A stretch of 64,000 bases of DNA from Sialis fuliginosa (taxonomy: Eukaryota > Arthropoda > Insecta > Megaloptera > Sialidae): NCBI GenBank assembly GCA_961205875.1, contig OY540815.1, positions 15,003,638 through 15,067,637 on the forward strand, in the 5' to 3' direction. The translations under genes were made by a program, and so were the position numbers. Below, in pieces: positions 11,779 through 22,700 of this stretch. Positions within the stretch are counted from its first letter, which is position 1. Each line of letters opens with the position of its first letter. Below the pieces are notes generated by a model. It had not been told where the DNA came from, searched no databases, and was given only the letters and a program-made list of their open reading frames with translations.

Positions 11779-13679
11779 ATGAGCGCTTGGGAGAACGGGG
11801 TAAGAGGCGGGTTTTTGTAACAAACAAAAATGTTTTAGTTTAAATTTTAGTCTGTTACAGCTAGTTGCAGTGTTAATACGTCCATTTATGTGGTCCATAT
11901 AGTGTATTTGAATCTATAGAATAGTAAATTTATTTATAAAGAAATTAAGGTAAGTGATTTTATTTTCTTCACCATATAATCTGTATATTTTTAATTTTGA
12001 TGTATTTTCGATAAGATATTTGATTCATTAGTTTATTTTTGTTATTGCGCAATGTTTTAACTAATAAAATTAACCTGCAGAATTTTGTATTCAACAATAT
12101 ATTTAATTAATATTTGGATATTTAATTTCATTTAAAGCATTTATCTATGATTAAATTATTAATTTATTATCATCGACTCCTAAAATTAAAGTTTAATTTA
12201 TTTTATTAAGGTGTATTGATAAATATGTATGTATATTGAAATAGGCTTTATTTTACAGAATCTTCTAAATTGAATGTATTTTGGGTTAAATACTAATCTC
12301 TGTGTCTGCAGAATCATTATTTGTATCTTAACTTTAACATTTAATAGTAAGTATCTATGTTCATGGGCGTAGCCAGGATTTTGTTCAGGGGGGGGCAAAT
12401 TTTTTTTTTGAAACCGATTGATCGGCGTGTTTTGCCTAGTATTGAAAAAATTAACATTTTCATTATTTATTATATCTCTAGATAGGTGCGCAAAAAGTAA
12501 CAATGAAAAGTCATTATTTTTTTCATTTCTTCTTTTATTTTCGACACATTTTTTTCAATCAATTAAGTTTATATGTATGTGCATATCTTTTTGAATACAA
12601 AATCCTCTACAAAAATGTACTCTACGTTGCTATTTTGGTGTTTTTTTTTATTTAATGTAAAAAATCGATCTAATTTGAATTGATAATATACTTAAAAAAA
12701 ACTTTACAATAAAAAAAACAATGATATTTAAATTTTCGAATCTAAAAATGTCAATATTTAGCCAATGAACTGATTAATTTGTTACTCTTACTTCACGAGC
12801 TAGGGGGAGGGGCAAGCGTCCCCCCTTGCCCATGCTTTTGTGGGTAGTTATTTTAACACAAAACACAGTTTTCACTGTTGCCAATACTGCGACCTTTGCC
12901 TTTAGGTGTTTTTATTTTATTTTTAATTTTCCCTGATATTTTAGTTTACATGTAAAAATAAAAGATTGTGATTAAAAAAAACATTGATATTTTATTTTCT
13001 GGATCCAAAATATAAATTTACGTTCAAAAATTCAATGGACATCATAGAAGTCTAGAAATATCCCTGTTTGGACAATAATACTGATTTACTTATTACTTTT
13101 TGTCCACAAGCTAGGGGGGGGCAAGCGCCCCCCCCTGCCCCACCCTGGCTACGCCCATGTCTATGTTATGTTTAGTTCATTAGTCCGTTTCTTTGAGGTC
13201 ATTTTTTAGTTACTTACCATACTATTTTGATATTTATTTAACTTTTTGTTTACAGAATGGGTCATCTAGAGACACCGTGGTGAATCAAATAGAAATTTGT
13301 ACACCAGTAATGGCTGTTCTAGGTACATAATTTAATGTTAATTTAGTTTATTAAGACATTTTTATTTTATACTTTTAAATTCTTAAAATATTTTTTATTT
13401 TAGGTGATACATTTACGGAACCAATGTTATATTTTATTACATGTGAAAAAGAAATAATATACGAAGCCACCAATATTATTGACTTAATATGTATGCATTT
13501 TGTAAGTTTTTTTTATATTCAATTTAAAATATCCTAAAGATTGTGAGTGTACATTAGAATTAATTCAACGATGTATTTTTAAAATAAATCCCGAAAACGG
13601 AACCGAAACATTAAAAACATCCAGAAGTAAAACCAATTCAATTTTAATGAAAGTTCTTAGTTTAATTAAAGTTAAATAA
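11779..13679 (+). CDS. Candidate four-exon gene of unknown function (105 codons) inside the 5-kb element
   Basis: I do not recognise the product. Exon 1 (11779-11799) is ATG plus six codons (MSAWENG) and ends at GTAAGA. Exon 2 (13256-13322) follows TTTGTTTACAG and reads NGSSRDTVVNQIEI... to VMAVL plus one base before GTACAT. Exon 3 (13404-13501) follows TTTTATTTTAG and reads GDTFTEPMLYFITCEKEI... to LICMHF before GTAAGT. Exon 4 (13548-13679) reads CTLELIQRCIFKINPENGTE... to LSLIKVK and a TAA that overlaps AATAAA. All joins keep frame: exon 1/2 in phase 0, exon 2/3 one base into a codon, exon 3/4 in phase 0. Introns are 1456, 81 and 46 nt; the last is very short and its acceptor (TTGTGAG) is the weakest point. 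Another donor at 11950 (AAG/GTAAGT) suggests an alternative non-coding first exon. Intron 1 holds the hAT element 12362-13159. No domain, transmembrane segment or signal peptide is visible; the protein is small and mildly basic at its end. It may be a transposon-encoded accessory protein or captured host exons. All of this is inferred from splice signals and frame. Confidence 0.4.
12362..13159. mobile_element. Non-autonomous hAT element with perfect 8-bp target duplication
   Basis: Ends CATGGGCGTAGCCAGGATTT (left) and CCTGGCTACGCCCATG (right) are inverted copies, flanked by TCTATGTT on both sides (12354-12361 and 13160-13167). An 8-bp duplication is the hAT signature. Runs of seven to nine G or C follow the tips (12388-12396, 13114-13121, 13129-13135). 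The interior seems built from two diverged copies of one segment: AGCTAGGGGGAGGGGCAAGCG near 12800 corresponds to AGCTAGGGGGGGGCAAGCGC near 13110. There is no transposase frame. It lies wholly inside intron 1 of the candidate gene, so it is younger than that part of the host element. Confidence 0.9.
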
Positions 13680-13732
13680 AAATAATTAAAATCATTTTAT
13701 TTAAAATTTATATTTATATTTTTGTATTAAGA

Positions 13733-13935
13733 GGGAACACCACTACAAATGCCTGAGAAAAGGTCTGTTTTCTTGAATTACGTATTTAATTTTTCAAAAA
13801 TGAGGATTTTTTACATACTGTATCTTTGTCAATTTTTAATATTTTGATTTGAAAATTTTTGAAGATATTTTTCAATGCATATACATAAGTATATTACAAT
13901 AAAATTTTTTTTTTATAGATCACATTGGCGTTCCC
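13733..13935. mobile_element. Possible short MITE
   Basis: GGGAACACCACT (13733) and the reverse complement of ATTGGCGTTCCC (ending 13935) agree at 10 of 12 positions. No convincing target duplication or second copy in the window, so this is tentative. Confidence 0.25.
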
Positions 13936-14050
13936 ACCTAATTAATAGGATATATTTTTTAATAATTAAATGAAAAATAAATATAAGATATTTTACATTA
14001 GTACTGTACCTATTCTGATTCAAGATCTACTAGGTAATTTAATTAATTTT

Positions 14051-15215
14051 TTGTTTGTTTAAAAATCATAGATACTCATTCAGTATTATTTATATTGTTT
14101 TTGAATTAATTAATTTAGTAGAAAATAATAATAAATATTTAAATTCTACTTGTGTTAACTTTTGAAATTTATTATTATTATTTTTGTTTATAAATCATAC
14201 TTATTAAATGTTATTTATATTGTTTTTGACTTAACTAATTTACAAGAAAATAATAAAAAAATAAAATTAAATGTTCTAAATTCAAATTCTAGTTGTTAAT
14301 TTATAAAAAAAATTTATTATTTTTGTTTATAAATCATACTTATTCAATGTTATTTATATTGTTTTTGACTTAATTTTTTTATTATTTTCTTGTAAATTAA
14401 TTAATATACAATAATATTCTAAATTCAAATTCTACTTGTTAAATTTTTAAATTTATTATTATTATTATTTTTGTTTACAAATCATACTTATTCAATGTTA
14501 TTTATATTGTTTTTGAATTAAGTAATTTACAAGAAAATAAAAAAATTAATATTAAATATTCTAAATTCAAATTCTACTTGTTAAATTTTTAAATTTATTA
14601 TTATTATTATTTTTGTTTATAAATCATACTTATTCAATGTTATTTATTTTGTTTTTGACTTAATTAATTTACAAGAAAATAATAAAAAATTAATATTAAA
14701 TGTTCTAAATTCAAATTCAACTTGTTAATTTTTTAAATTTATTATTATTATTTTTGTTTATAAATCATACTTATTTAATGTTATTTATATTGTTTTTGAC
14801 TTAATTTTTTTATTATTTTCTTGGAAATTAATTAATATTAAATAATAATATTCTAAATTCAAATTCTACTTGTTAATTTTTTAAATTTATTATTATTCTT
14901 TTTGTTTATAAATCATACTTATTCAATGTTATTTATATTGTTTTTTAATTAAGTAATTTACAAGAAAATAAAAAAATTAATATTAAATATTCTACATTCA
15001 AATTCTACTTGCTAACTTTTTAAATGTATTATTATTCTTTTTGTTTTATAAATCATACTTATTCAATGTTATTTATATTGTTTTTGACCTAATTTTTTTA
15101 TTATTTTCTTGTAAATTAATTAATATTAAATAATCATATTCTAAATTCGTATTCTACTCGTTAATTTATTATTATTATTTTTGTTTATAAATCATACTTA
15201 TATGAGGTAATTATT
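14051..15215. repeat. Minisatellite, about 8 units of roughly 142 bp with a flipped inner segment
   Basis: The unit contains TTGTTTATAAATCATACTTA, then TTCAATGTTATTTATATTG, then an inner segment, then TTCTAAATTCAAATTCTACT and (ATT)n. The word AAATCATA starts at about 14062, 14192, 14331, 14479, 14621, 14763, 14910, 15050 and 15189. In most units the inner segment reads ACAAGAAAATAATAAAAAA. In units 3, 6 and 8 it is the reverse complement, TTTTTATTATTTTCTTGT. The (ATT) run varies in length between units. No coding potential. Confidence 0.9.
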
Positions 15216-15287
15216 TTAACTGTTTGTGGAATAAAATTTTTAATCAAAAATAATTCTTTTTTATTTACTTAAAAATATAAATCATTG

Positions 15288-15536
15288 TTATTGTGTGTAA
15301 AATTCAGAAAAAAATTTGTATTTGTATAATAAATTAAATTTTGTAAAATTGTTTGTATTGTAAAAAAACTATGTTCTTATGATATATATACTTGATAATA
15401 TTAATTCATACATATTTTATATTATCAAGTGTCAAGTATATATCATAAGAAAATAGTTTTATACAATATGAACAATTTTATAAAATTAAAATTTTTATAC
15501 AAATACAGAAATTTTACTGAATTTTACACACAATAA
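15288..15536. repeat. Long inverted repeat (hairpin), arms about 115 bp
   Basis: The left arm 15288-15402 starts TTATTGTGTGTAAAATTCAG. The right arm 15419-15536 ends CTGAATTTTACACACAATAA. The loop is about 16 nt. Arms match closely throughout, with small indels including an 8-base duplication in the right arm (CTTGACACTTGATAAT against CTTGATAAT). It sits directly inside the right subterminal region of the 5-kb element and could be a remnant TIR pair of a nested element. Confidence 0.8.
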
Positions 15537-15951
15537 CTGTAAAAATATTCATATAAATTATGTAATTTTACATAAAAAATACGTAATCCGAGTGCACCAT
15601 TCACGTACTTTATATGTATGTTTACATACACATCTTGTAATTTTACATAAAAAGTATGTTGTATCCGAGTGTCCCCCATTCCGTCTTTTCTATGTATGTT
15701 TACATACTTTTTATGTAATGAAAGTATCCCAGTTACATAATAAATATGTATATTTACATACACATCTTGTAATAAATTTGTAATTTATTTTACATTCATT
15801 GTATGTAAAACCGTTTACATAAATTATATGTAACAGATTATTACATACTTACGTTTGTAAAAATATATTACAATGCTTTGCATGTATACTTACATACAAA
15901 CACTTGGTCCAAAAGTTGCCAAGTGTTTGTATGTAAAAATTTTTTACCGTG
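15537..15951. repeat. Right subterminal repeat region (TTACATA array) with tip palindrome
   Basis: Many copies of TATGTTTACATA, GTAATTTTACATAAA and related words, mirroring 10964-11400. Blocks such as TTTACATACACATCTTGTAA occur twice. A perfect palindrome lies next to the tip: TTACATACAAACACTTGG at 15890-15907, an 11-nt loop, and its exact complement at 15919-15936. The frames at 15524-15763 and 15592-15783 are translations of these repeats, not genes. Confidence 0.75.
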
Positions 15952-15953
15952 TA

Positions 15954-16654
15954 GGTATAATAAATATTGTGAGTAAAATTTCAAATACATAGTTACAGAG
16001 CAAGAAATAATATAATTTACTATTTACTTTTTTTCCTAAATGCGTCAATCAGAAACAAAAACAACGAGTATTAAAAAAGAATCGTGAAAATTAGTATTTT
16101 ATTATTTAATAATTATTTTTTAGTATAAAAGTCATTCTGGTGGACTCATACATCTATAATATAACACATCAGATATATGAACCTAAAAAATATATCAAAA
16201 TCAAAACAAAATAACATTGATTAGAAACGGAAGATTTCATTTGATGGATTCCATCTGAAAACAAATGAATATTCAGCCCGAGAACTAAACATTGCGTGGA
16301 AAAGTTCTGATCAAACACATCACCACCATCTTGTCTCAATTGCTCTCGAGGCTACGTTTCCATTTCATTAGACGCATTGGGCATCTGTTCGGAAATTGTT
16401 TATTCATTTATTGTCTTCTATTTGTGGGCGACTTCATTGTTGTTCTTTGGAGCGTTAAAAAGCTTTGCAGTCAATTCAAGACCTGTCCTCAACTGCTTAC
16501 ATGATAGGTACACACTGATATAGTGTTCACAATTATTTAGGTACCTAATTTTCCTCTCTTTTCTTATGTTCTATTTAATTAGTAGGACTATTTTTTTTTT
16601 ACTTTTAATTGATAAACATATTTGGTTTATTTTATAAATACTTTAAAACACTAA
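15954..16654. other. AT-rich stretch, nothing recognised
   Basis: A 70-codon frame (16292-16504) without an ATG start lies in a slightly GC-richer patch; its translation is hydrophobic with no motif. No repeat relation to other parts of the window was seen. Confidence 0.45.
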
Positions 16655-16907
16655 CGCCTGGTATTAACAACCAATTTAATGCTCCTTTAGTAGATTTGGC
16701 GTATAATATATTAAAATCAAATTTAGGTTCTGTACATTATAAAAATTTAGTCCAGAAAATTAGAAACCACTTTAATTAAATGTATAATATGTATTATACA
16801 ATAATACTATGCTTGGTTCTGTTGATAATATGATACAAAATTTAAATTCAGGTTTAAGCTAAATGTCAGTTAAAGGAGCTTTTAGTTAAACATGGAAATA
16901 CTGGGCG
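16655..16907. mobile_element. PIF/Harbinger-like MITE (complete)
   Basis: The left end is CGCCTGGTATTAACAACC...AATGCTCCTTTA. The right end is TAAAGGAGCTTTTAGTT...AAATACTGGGCG. They are imperfect inverted copies about 40 bases long. TAA flanks both sides (16652-16654 and 16908-16910), fitting the 3-bp TWA duplication of PIF/Harbinger elements. The 253-bp length and lack of any open frame fit a MITE. A related, less well-bounded copy lies at about 38445-38677. Confidence 0.65.
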
Positions 16908-17446
16908 TAAATGATTGAAAATTCAGAAAAAAGGTATGCGATACTTCAAATATTAATTAAAACATCAAACAAGGTTAGAGGTATCTATTAGCAAATTAGT
17001 TTAGTCAAGAAGTTTTCTCTAACGAGAAATGCAAGTAAACTAAATTACCACTCTAACCTCTGACAGCGTTGGTCGTAAAGTAAGTGCTCGAGACATACAT
17101 ACCTATAGATAAAGATAGTAACGATTCATATAAATCGAATTTTTATAAATTATTATACATGGTTTACAACAAATTAATGTTTAAATTATAATAAAGAAAG
17201 GAATAACATAAAATTGAATATTCAACAAATAAAAAAATATTAATTATCAGTAATACATAAACAAATAAAAGCTTTTTAATGTCAGAAATAAAACTAACTA
17301 TTTTATGTATTATAAATATTAGTTTTCTAATGTTTTAATATCAAAAACATAATACACATTCGCAGAATAACTAATTTTAAAATTTGAATTTAGTTTCCAA
17401 GGCAACATGAATAAGTGATGTATTAATTAGTATTTAAAATTCAAAT

Positions 17447-17840
17447 TTTGAGGGTAGTTTTTACCCCTTCAATAGCTATTAAGCACGTACAAGAAAACAA
17501 ATGTCCATTAGGTTTAATTAAACTACAAATGTACCAAGTTCTATCAAAATTAGTGAGATAATACGCACAACTTTACTTTTTAGACCAAAATCAATAGTTC
17601 TGGAATATTCACTGAGACAAACATTTTCCCCAAAAATAATTCAAATCGGTGCATTTTTACAGTAGTTATCGTGAACGAATGAAAATTCTACATCCGGATA
17701 CACAGACACACGCATAGTCGGCATGTGGAAATCAACTTTTCTTTACGTTTTGAAGGTAGTACAATCAGAATCTGCTTTTATCTCTGACACGATTTTTCGA
17801 CGGTATTACAATATTTCCATTTCTTTCAGAACAAGGAAGT
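17447..17840 (+). repeat. Dispersed repeat family B
   Basis: Runs from TTTGAGGGTAGTTTTTACCC through CCAAAAATAATTCAAATCGG and TTACGTTTTGAAGGTAGTAC to GAACAAGGAAGT. It matches 61477-61909 on the same strand along its length; that copy carries about 50 extra bases in the middle. No open frame. The AAATCGG...ACAGACACACG(C) layout resembles the untranslated tails of insect non-LTR elements or derived SINEs, but the class is not proven. Confidence 0.75.
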
Positions 17841-18399
17841 AAAAACAAATTGATTTAATTTAAAGAAAAGAATTTAATAATCAATTAAAAAAATAAAATT
17901 TTGAATAAACTACCTACTTAAAACTGGGCATGGGTTATGAATATGAACATACATATATATTAGTGCAGAAATTTTCAAATGTTCAAATTTCAATAGCAAT
18001 TATTTATCGATAATAATCTACATAAATTTAATCCCTGATTTGAACGTAAAACAGAGATGGAATTCGATAAACAGTTGTTAAATGTATAGCTCTCCTGAGA
18101 GTTTGTAACAATTTTGTGGGCACTTTTCTATAACCGCTTGGGGTTTGAAAACACCGCCAGAATAATCATGGGTATAATAACGTTATTTACACAATTGATT
18201 GCTTTGATTTTTAAATACATTCGGAGATGTACAAATCTCTGATTAGATTCCATTATACAGTTAATTTTGATTTTTTTATAAAGAAACGCTTTAGTGAATA
18301 AGGGCATTAAATAAAATTATTATACTTCACGGATTTAAATAAATACGAATTTTAGATTTTATCTCTATTAAATATATACCTCAGATAGGGCTATACAGA

Positions 18400-18790
18400 C
18401 TCGTTCTGTTCTTTTGGTTGCTTATTATGCTTCTATGTATAAGAGTTGTCAGGATGCCATTCAGATCGGAAATTGACGAGAGTAACCCAGTGAGACACGA
18501 ATACAATAAAAGTGAAAAACGGCTATCGCAAAACAAAATAAATTATTTCATATGTGCTACTGGCCGGTGTAGATAGAACAAGGGGTCGGTTCCATAATTT
18601 ATTTTATATGTTCTATTTGCCGGTGAAGAGAGAACATTACTTTGTTTACACAGCTAGAAGCAAGGGAAACAACTAGGAGAGTTGAACAGACGTTAGCCTT
18701 ACTAAAGAAATTATCCTCATAAATGTGAATTTAGTGAAATAAACTATAGATAAGGACTTTTAAACAATCACCCAGTTCGTTCTGTGTCCT
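18400..18790 (+). mobile_element. Possible solo LTR
   Basis: This GC-richer patch contains two diverged direct repeats about 63 bases apart (GCTACTGGCCGGTGTAGATAG near 18557, TCTATTTGCCGGTGAAGAGAG near 18612) and AATAAA at about 18503, 18538 and 18739. It ends CACCCAGTTCGTTCTGTGTCC. Polyadenylation signal followed by a GC-richer end resembles the R-U5 part of an LTR. I could not fix TG/CA termini or a target duplication, and there is no second copy here. Confidence 0.3.
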
Positions 18791-19510
18791 AAACAAACAA
18801 ACTAGTTGTAGGTACATTAAACAAACGAATGCCATTAATTTAATGTAATTATAATTACCGTGCGTAAAGAAGACACATTTTGTTATTCCTGATATTAAAG
18901 AACAACAACTGCAATGTCGAAATTAAATTACAAATAAAGAACCTTAGAAACGTTTATAAACAGCGCCCAGCGAGGAAAACAACGAGCAATAATTCATCCG
19001 CCCTTCACCTTTACCTTACTTCACCTAATTAGACGTAAAAGTATAGCTGTTTGTACACTTTCCAGTCACACTTTCTGTCACCGCGAATACGCTACACAAA
19101 GCGAATGAAGCAAAACACTTTCTGTAGAGTAAACAACTTAAGTTTGTTTTCGGTACATTTGTCTCTAGGCAGTTATAAGGAAGGAATATACCAGTGAAAC
19201 TGTGTGTGTGAGAACAAAGAGGAGGTACTTTCGATATTTGTCACAAACTGTAGCTATACAGATAATGAATAACCCTGTTTTTAAATAATTTCAAGAAATG
19301 TTTTTATAGATGTCAGATACCGAGGTTTTCTTTACATAACTTACATAACGTTATATTTCAAAAACGATAGTTATCCAAAGTTTATCTTAAATTGTTTATT
19401 AACTATTGATTTGATCAATTGATTGTTATTTTCATTTGATGCAAATATTATAATATTTGGCATTTATTAAATAAACAAAAGACCATTGGTATTAAAAAGA
19501 ATTTTGTCTA
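18791..19510. other. Nothing recognised
   Basis: Moderately mixed composition at 18960-19160 (for example CCGCCCTTCACCTTTACC) without an open frame, splice pattern or known repeat. Confidence 0.45.
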
Positions 19511-19739
19511 CACCAAAACTCAGTTGTCTGCAAGGTATCATAATGAATTTTAATACAAAGTTGTATGATATTAATTAATGATTTAGCGCGGTTTAAAAGC
19601 AGGAGTGATTAGTGTATAGTGTACACCATAAAAGGATAGCAGTTTTAAATTATTATAAAGTTGTTACACTGCTCTAAAATCTAAACCAAATTCATTACAA
19701 TTTGATACCTTGCATAAAGCGTTTAGTTAGGTTTTGGTA
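19511..19739. mobile_element. TA-flanked MITE-like inverted repeat
   Basis: CACCAAAACTCAGTTGTCTG then CAAGGTATCATAATGAATTT on the left. On the right the complement of ACCAAAACCTAACTAAACGC then CAAGGTATCAAATTGTAATG. Arms are about 45 bases. The tips are flanked by TA (19509-19510 and 19740-19741), as in Tc1/mariner-derived MITEs. No coding content, one copy in the window. Confidence 0.5.
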
Positions 19740-19741
19740 TA

Positions 19742-22700
19742 TGTATATCAAATTATTTTCAATATAAAATAAATTAATTGTTTGGAAGTTTTATAAATTT
19801 ATAAAAGTTGTTCTCGTTTATAATACAATTTTTGATACATATTAATATATCAATGAATTAAAATATGTAATTAAATAAGTGAACTTGGAAATTAATTAAT
19901 ATATGGAGTGTTGAATAGAAAAGTCTATCGTGAAACACTATTACCTAATTTTGATTTTTTATTTAAGGGTACAAAAATGATATTTAATCATTTTTTTCAT
20001 AATTAAATTAAACTACAATTTATGTCACTACCGAAATATAATATAAAACTGCGTTTGAACGAATTTTCAACTCAAAATATTTTCTTAAAGACTGCCACTG
20101 TAAATAAACACTCATTAGCTTACTTTTCCCCTATATTAATGTTAACACTTTAAGGCATAATGGGCTATTCAGTTAATAAAATGTACTTCATATTAATAAC
20201 ACGGTACACGTACAACACGTATTTGTTGCAGTTTTGTTAATTAAATACGTAAATATGCGCTGTTTTCTTCTCTATGTTTTTTTCATTTTGTGTGCTTTGA
20301 TAAGTTCAAGAAAGCTGTTGCATTTCGAGTGCAGTGATGTATAAATTAAATTATATTGGGTACAATTGTGAAAGCACACGTACTTTTGAAATGGGTTGGC
20401 TACATTACAAGTCACTAGAGGTTATGTTGCACAGAGTAGAGCGTTGTTAAATTAGTACAAATTTTTGTTATGTAACTTGTATTGTTGAACATTTGTTATT
20501 AAGAAAAATAAATGCTTGTACTTTGTTTATTAATGTTTTGTATGATGTACAATTATTGTTAAAGTTTGCTCATTACAGTTACAAAATAGCATGGCTTGGT
20601 CATAAAATGCACACCCCTTAAACTTTTAAAAATATATTAATTAATCAACTTTTTCAATTAGTTATAATAGTGAATATGTCAAACATAATAAATAAATGAC
20701 ATAACATCACTTAATAATGAAATTTTTTACATTAATCCGTCACCAAAGAATTAATAAATACAAAAACTGAAAAAAGTATTCCACAAATAATAAATAATAC
20801 TTACATTTGTCATAATACGTTAATTGTACACTTATAATTTTTCAAAATTAAAAATATTCAAATTCAACAAACGAAACTATCACTTTTGTAGATATATCTG
20901 ATATACATAAATATGCTCCACATTTTTTAATGCAAACATACTAAATTTTATCTTGATTAAAAATGTAACGTAATAAAACGGAACTCAAGATAAACATTCA
21001 ATCATTGCAATTTGCAAAAAGGTCATACCTATGAATAAAACAGCATATTTTTATGTCAGATGCAGCTTGCAGCCATAGATAAATAAATACTGGTTGCAGC
21101 TTCTATGGCGCTTCTTGTTTTGTTTTTTTGTAAGTATCAGAATACCTTAATATTTCACAATCAATTTTTTCAGAAATATTGTTTTGCTTTTAAGTAAACT
21201 GAAAATGTTCTTACTTCTAGTTATCCGATTTGGAGTTTTAATAGGGTTATTTTCTGATAAAAGATGAAGTTAATACAAAAGGATTTCTGTTAATTTATTA
21301 CGTTTTGCGACCTGTAGCGCGTTGCTGTCATTTAAAAATTTCAATTTGACGACAAATTGAACTTTATTTATATTTTTATACTTTCAGAAAATGTAAATTT
21401 TAAGTGGGTTATTAAAGAAATTTAATATATAATGCTAATTTAATCAATGTACATACGCAAAAAAAATTAAGACGAGAATGTGTAATATGAAAAAGATTTT
21501 TTAATTAATTGTGAAAAAAATTGACTTCAAAGAAGCAAGTTCTACCACAGCCCACGGAACACAAACTCTGACAATTTAAAGAAATTTCTTTCAAGCTAAA
21601 ATAGAATTCAATCTATCTCTTAACAAGTGACATTTAATACGGATTGCCATTAATGTTCATTAAAATATTTAATAAAACATGGTCCGAAATTTTAATTTAC
21701 TAGACACAAACGGGTTAAATTTAATGAAAATTGAATATAAAATTATATTTTCAAGTAAATTTCGTCGTTATAAAATCCTCACGACGACTAACAACAGTAT
21801 CTTATTAAAACAGGCATGTTTCTTTAATGATCTCATTTTCGGTAGCATGTACATTGTGAATAAACATTTCTAAGAACGGAAAACGGAAACTAACGTATAT
21901 CGTACTAGATAAATTTGAGTAGGTTTAGTATTCTTTTTACTTTAACCGTAGAATAACGTTGCTTGCGAAACAAAGACAAACATTTGAGAATAAACAATAT
22001 GTGTACAAGTATAGATCACGGCTATACAAATATATCACGACATTTTCTATCTAGGAGTAAAATATGCGAACATATCAAAGATTTTGTTTTATTTTTGTAT
22101 GCTTTGTATAATATTAAAAATGTTGAATGGGTTTGGTTCTGTTTTATACTATTTTGTATTATGTTACGATTTAAATATTTAATAATTGACATATAATATT
22201 AATTTAAGTGTATGTATGTATGGCGTAGCGCTTGAATCTTGCAACGGTTGAAATACAATAGTATTTTGTTTTTAAAATTTTGAAAAACTAAAAAATTTCA
22301 GAAATATTACGAAAATATTTATTATAGTAATTTGGATTATGTATGCATCTCAGTTGCGGTTATACAAAATGGAGCTGATTGAACTCAATTTCAAAACTAT
22401 TATTTTACCAATGAAAAACTATTTTACATTTCAGTAGCTTAATTTTGAGTGCAACAATGATTAAAAATCATTTATAGATTAGTTATTTAAAAAATAATTA
22501 GTAAGTTCTAATTTTACTCGAAATTTTTAATAACAAATATAGCGTCTATATTGAACATTTGTTTTTACACCGTTTAGTGAAGTTTTTAATTTATTCATAT
22601 CATATTTTATCGATTTTCTGTTACTTAGTGTTGATTTTTACAAAACAAATGTATTTACATAAAATGTAGACAAATATGCGAGATAAAAAAATAAACACAA

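Larger units (their letters stand above)
10964..15951. mobile_element. Composite 5-kb TIR element carrying a candidate split gene
   Basis: The left tip CACGGTAAAAATTTT (10964) and right tip AAATTTTTTACCGTG (ending 15951) are inverted copies. Each is preceded or followed by TA, consistent with a TA target duplication (other boundaries one or two bases out are possible). Both subterminal regions (10964-11400 and 15537-15951) are crowded with TTACATA/TATGTAA words, as expected of arrayed transposase-binding sites. Between them lie a candidate four-exon gene, a nested hAT element, a Helitron-like tail, a 142-bp minisatellite and a 250-bp hairpin. No DDE transposase was recognised, so it is presumably non-autonomous or a new type. 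The superfamily is not clear: the TA flank would fit Tc1/mariner or ISL2EU-like elements, but the tip matches none I know. It could alternatively be two unrelated MITE ends that happen to bracket this DNA. Confidence 0.5.

Noticed and set aside
14051..15215. CRISPR-like array
   Set aside because: Repeats are 142-bp contiguous monomers without unique spacers, in an insect-like genome; it is a minisatellite.
15524..15783. Overlapping Tyr/Val/His-rich frames on both strands
   Set aside because: Translated TTACATA subterminal repeats of the 5-kb element; no coding signal.
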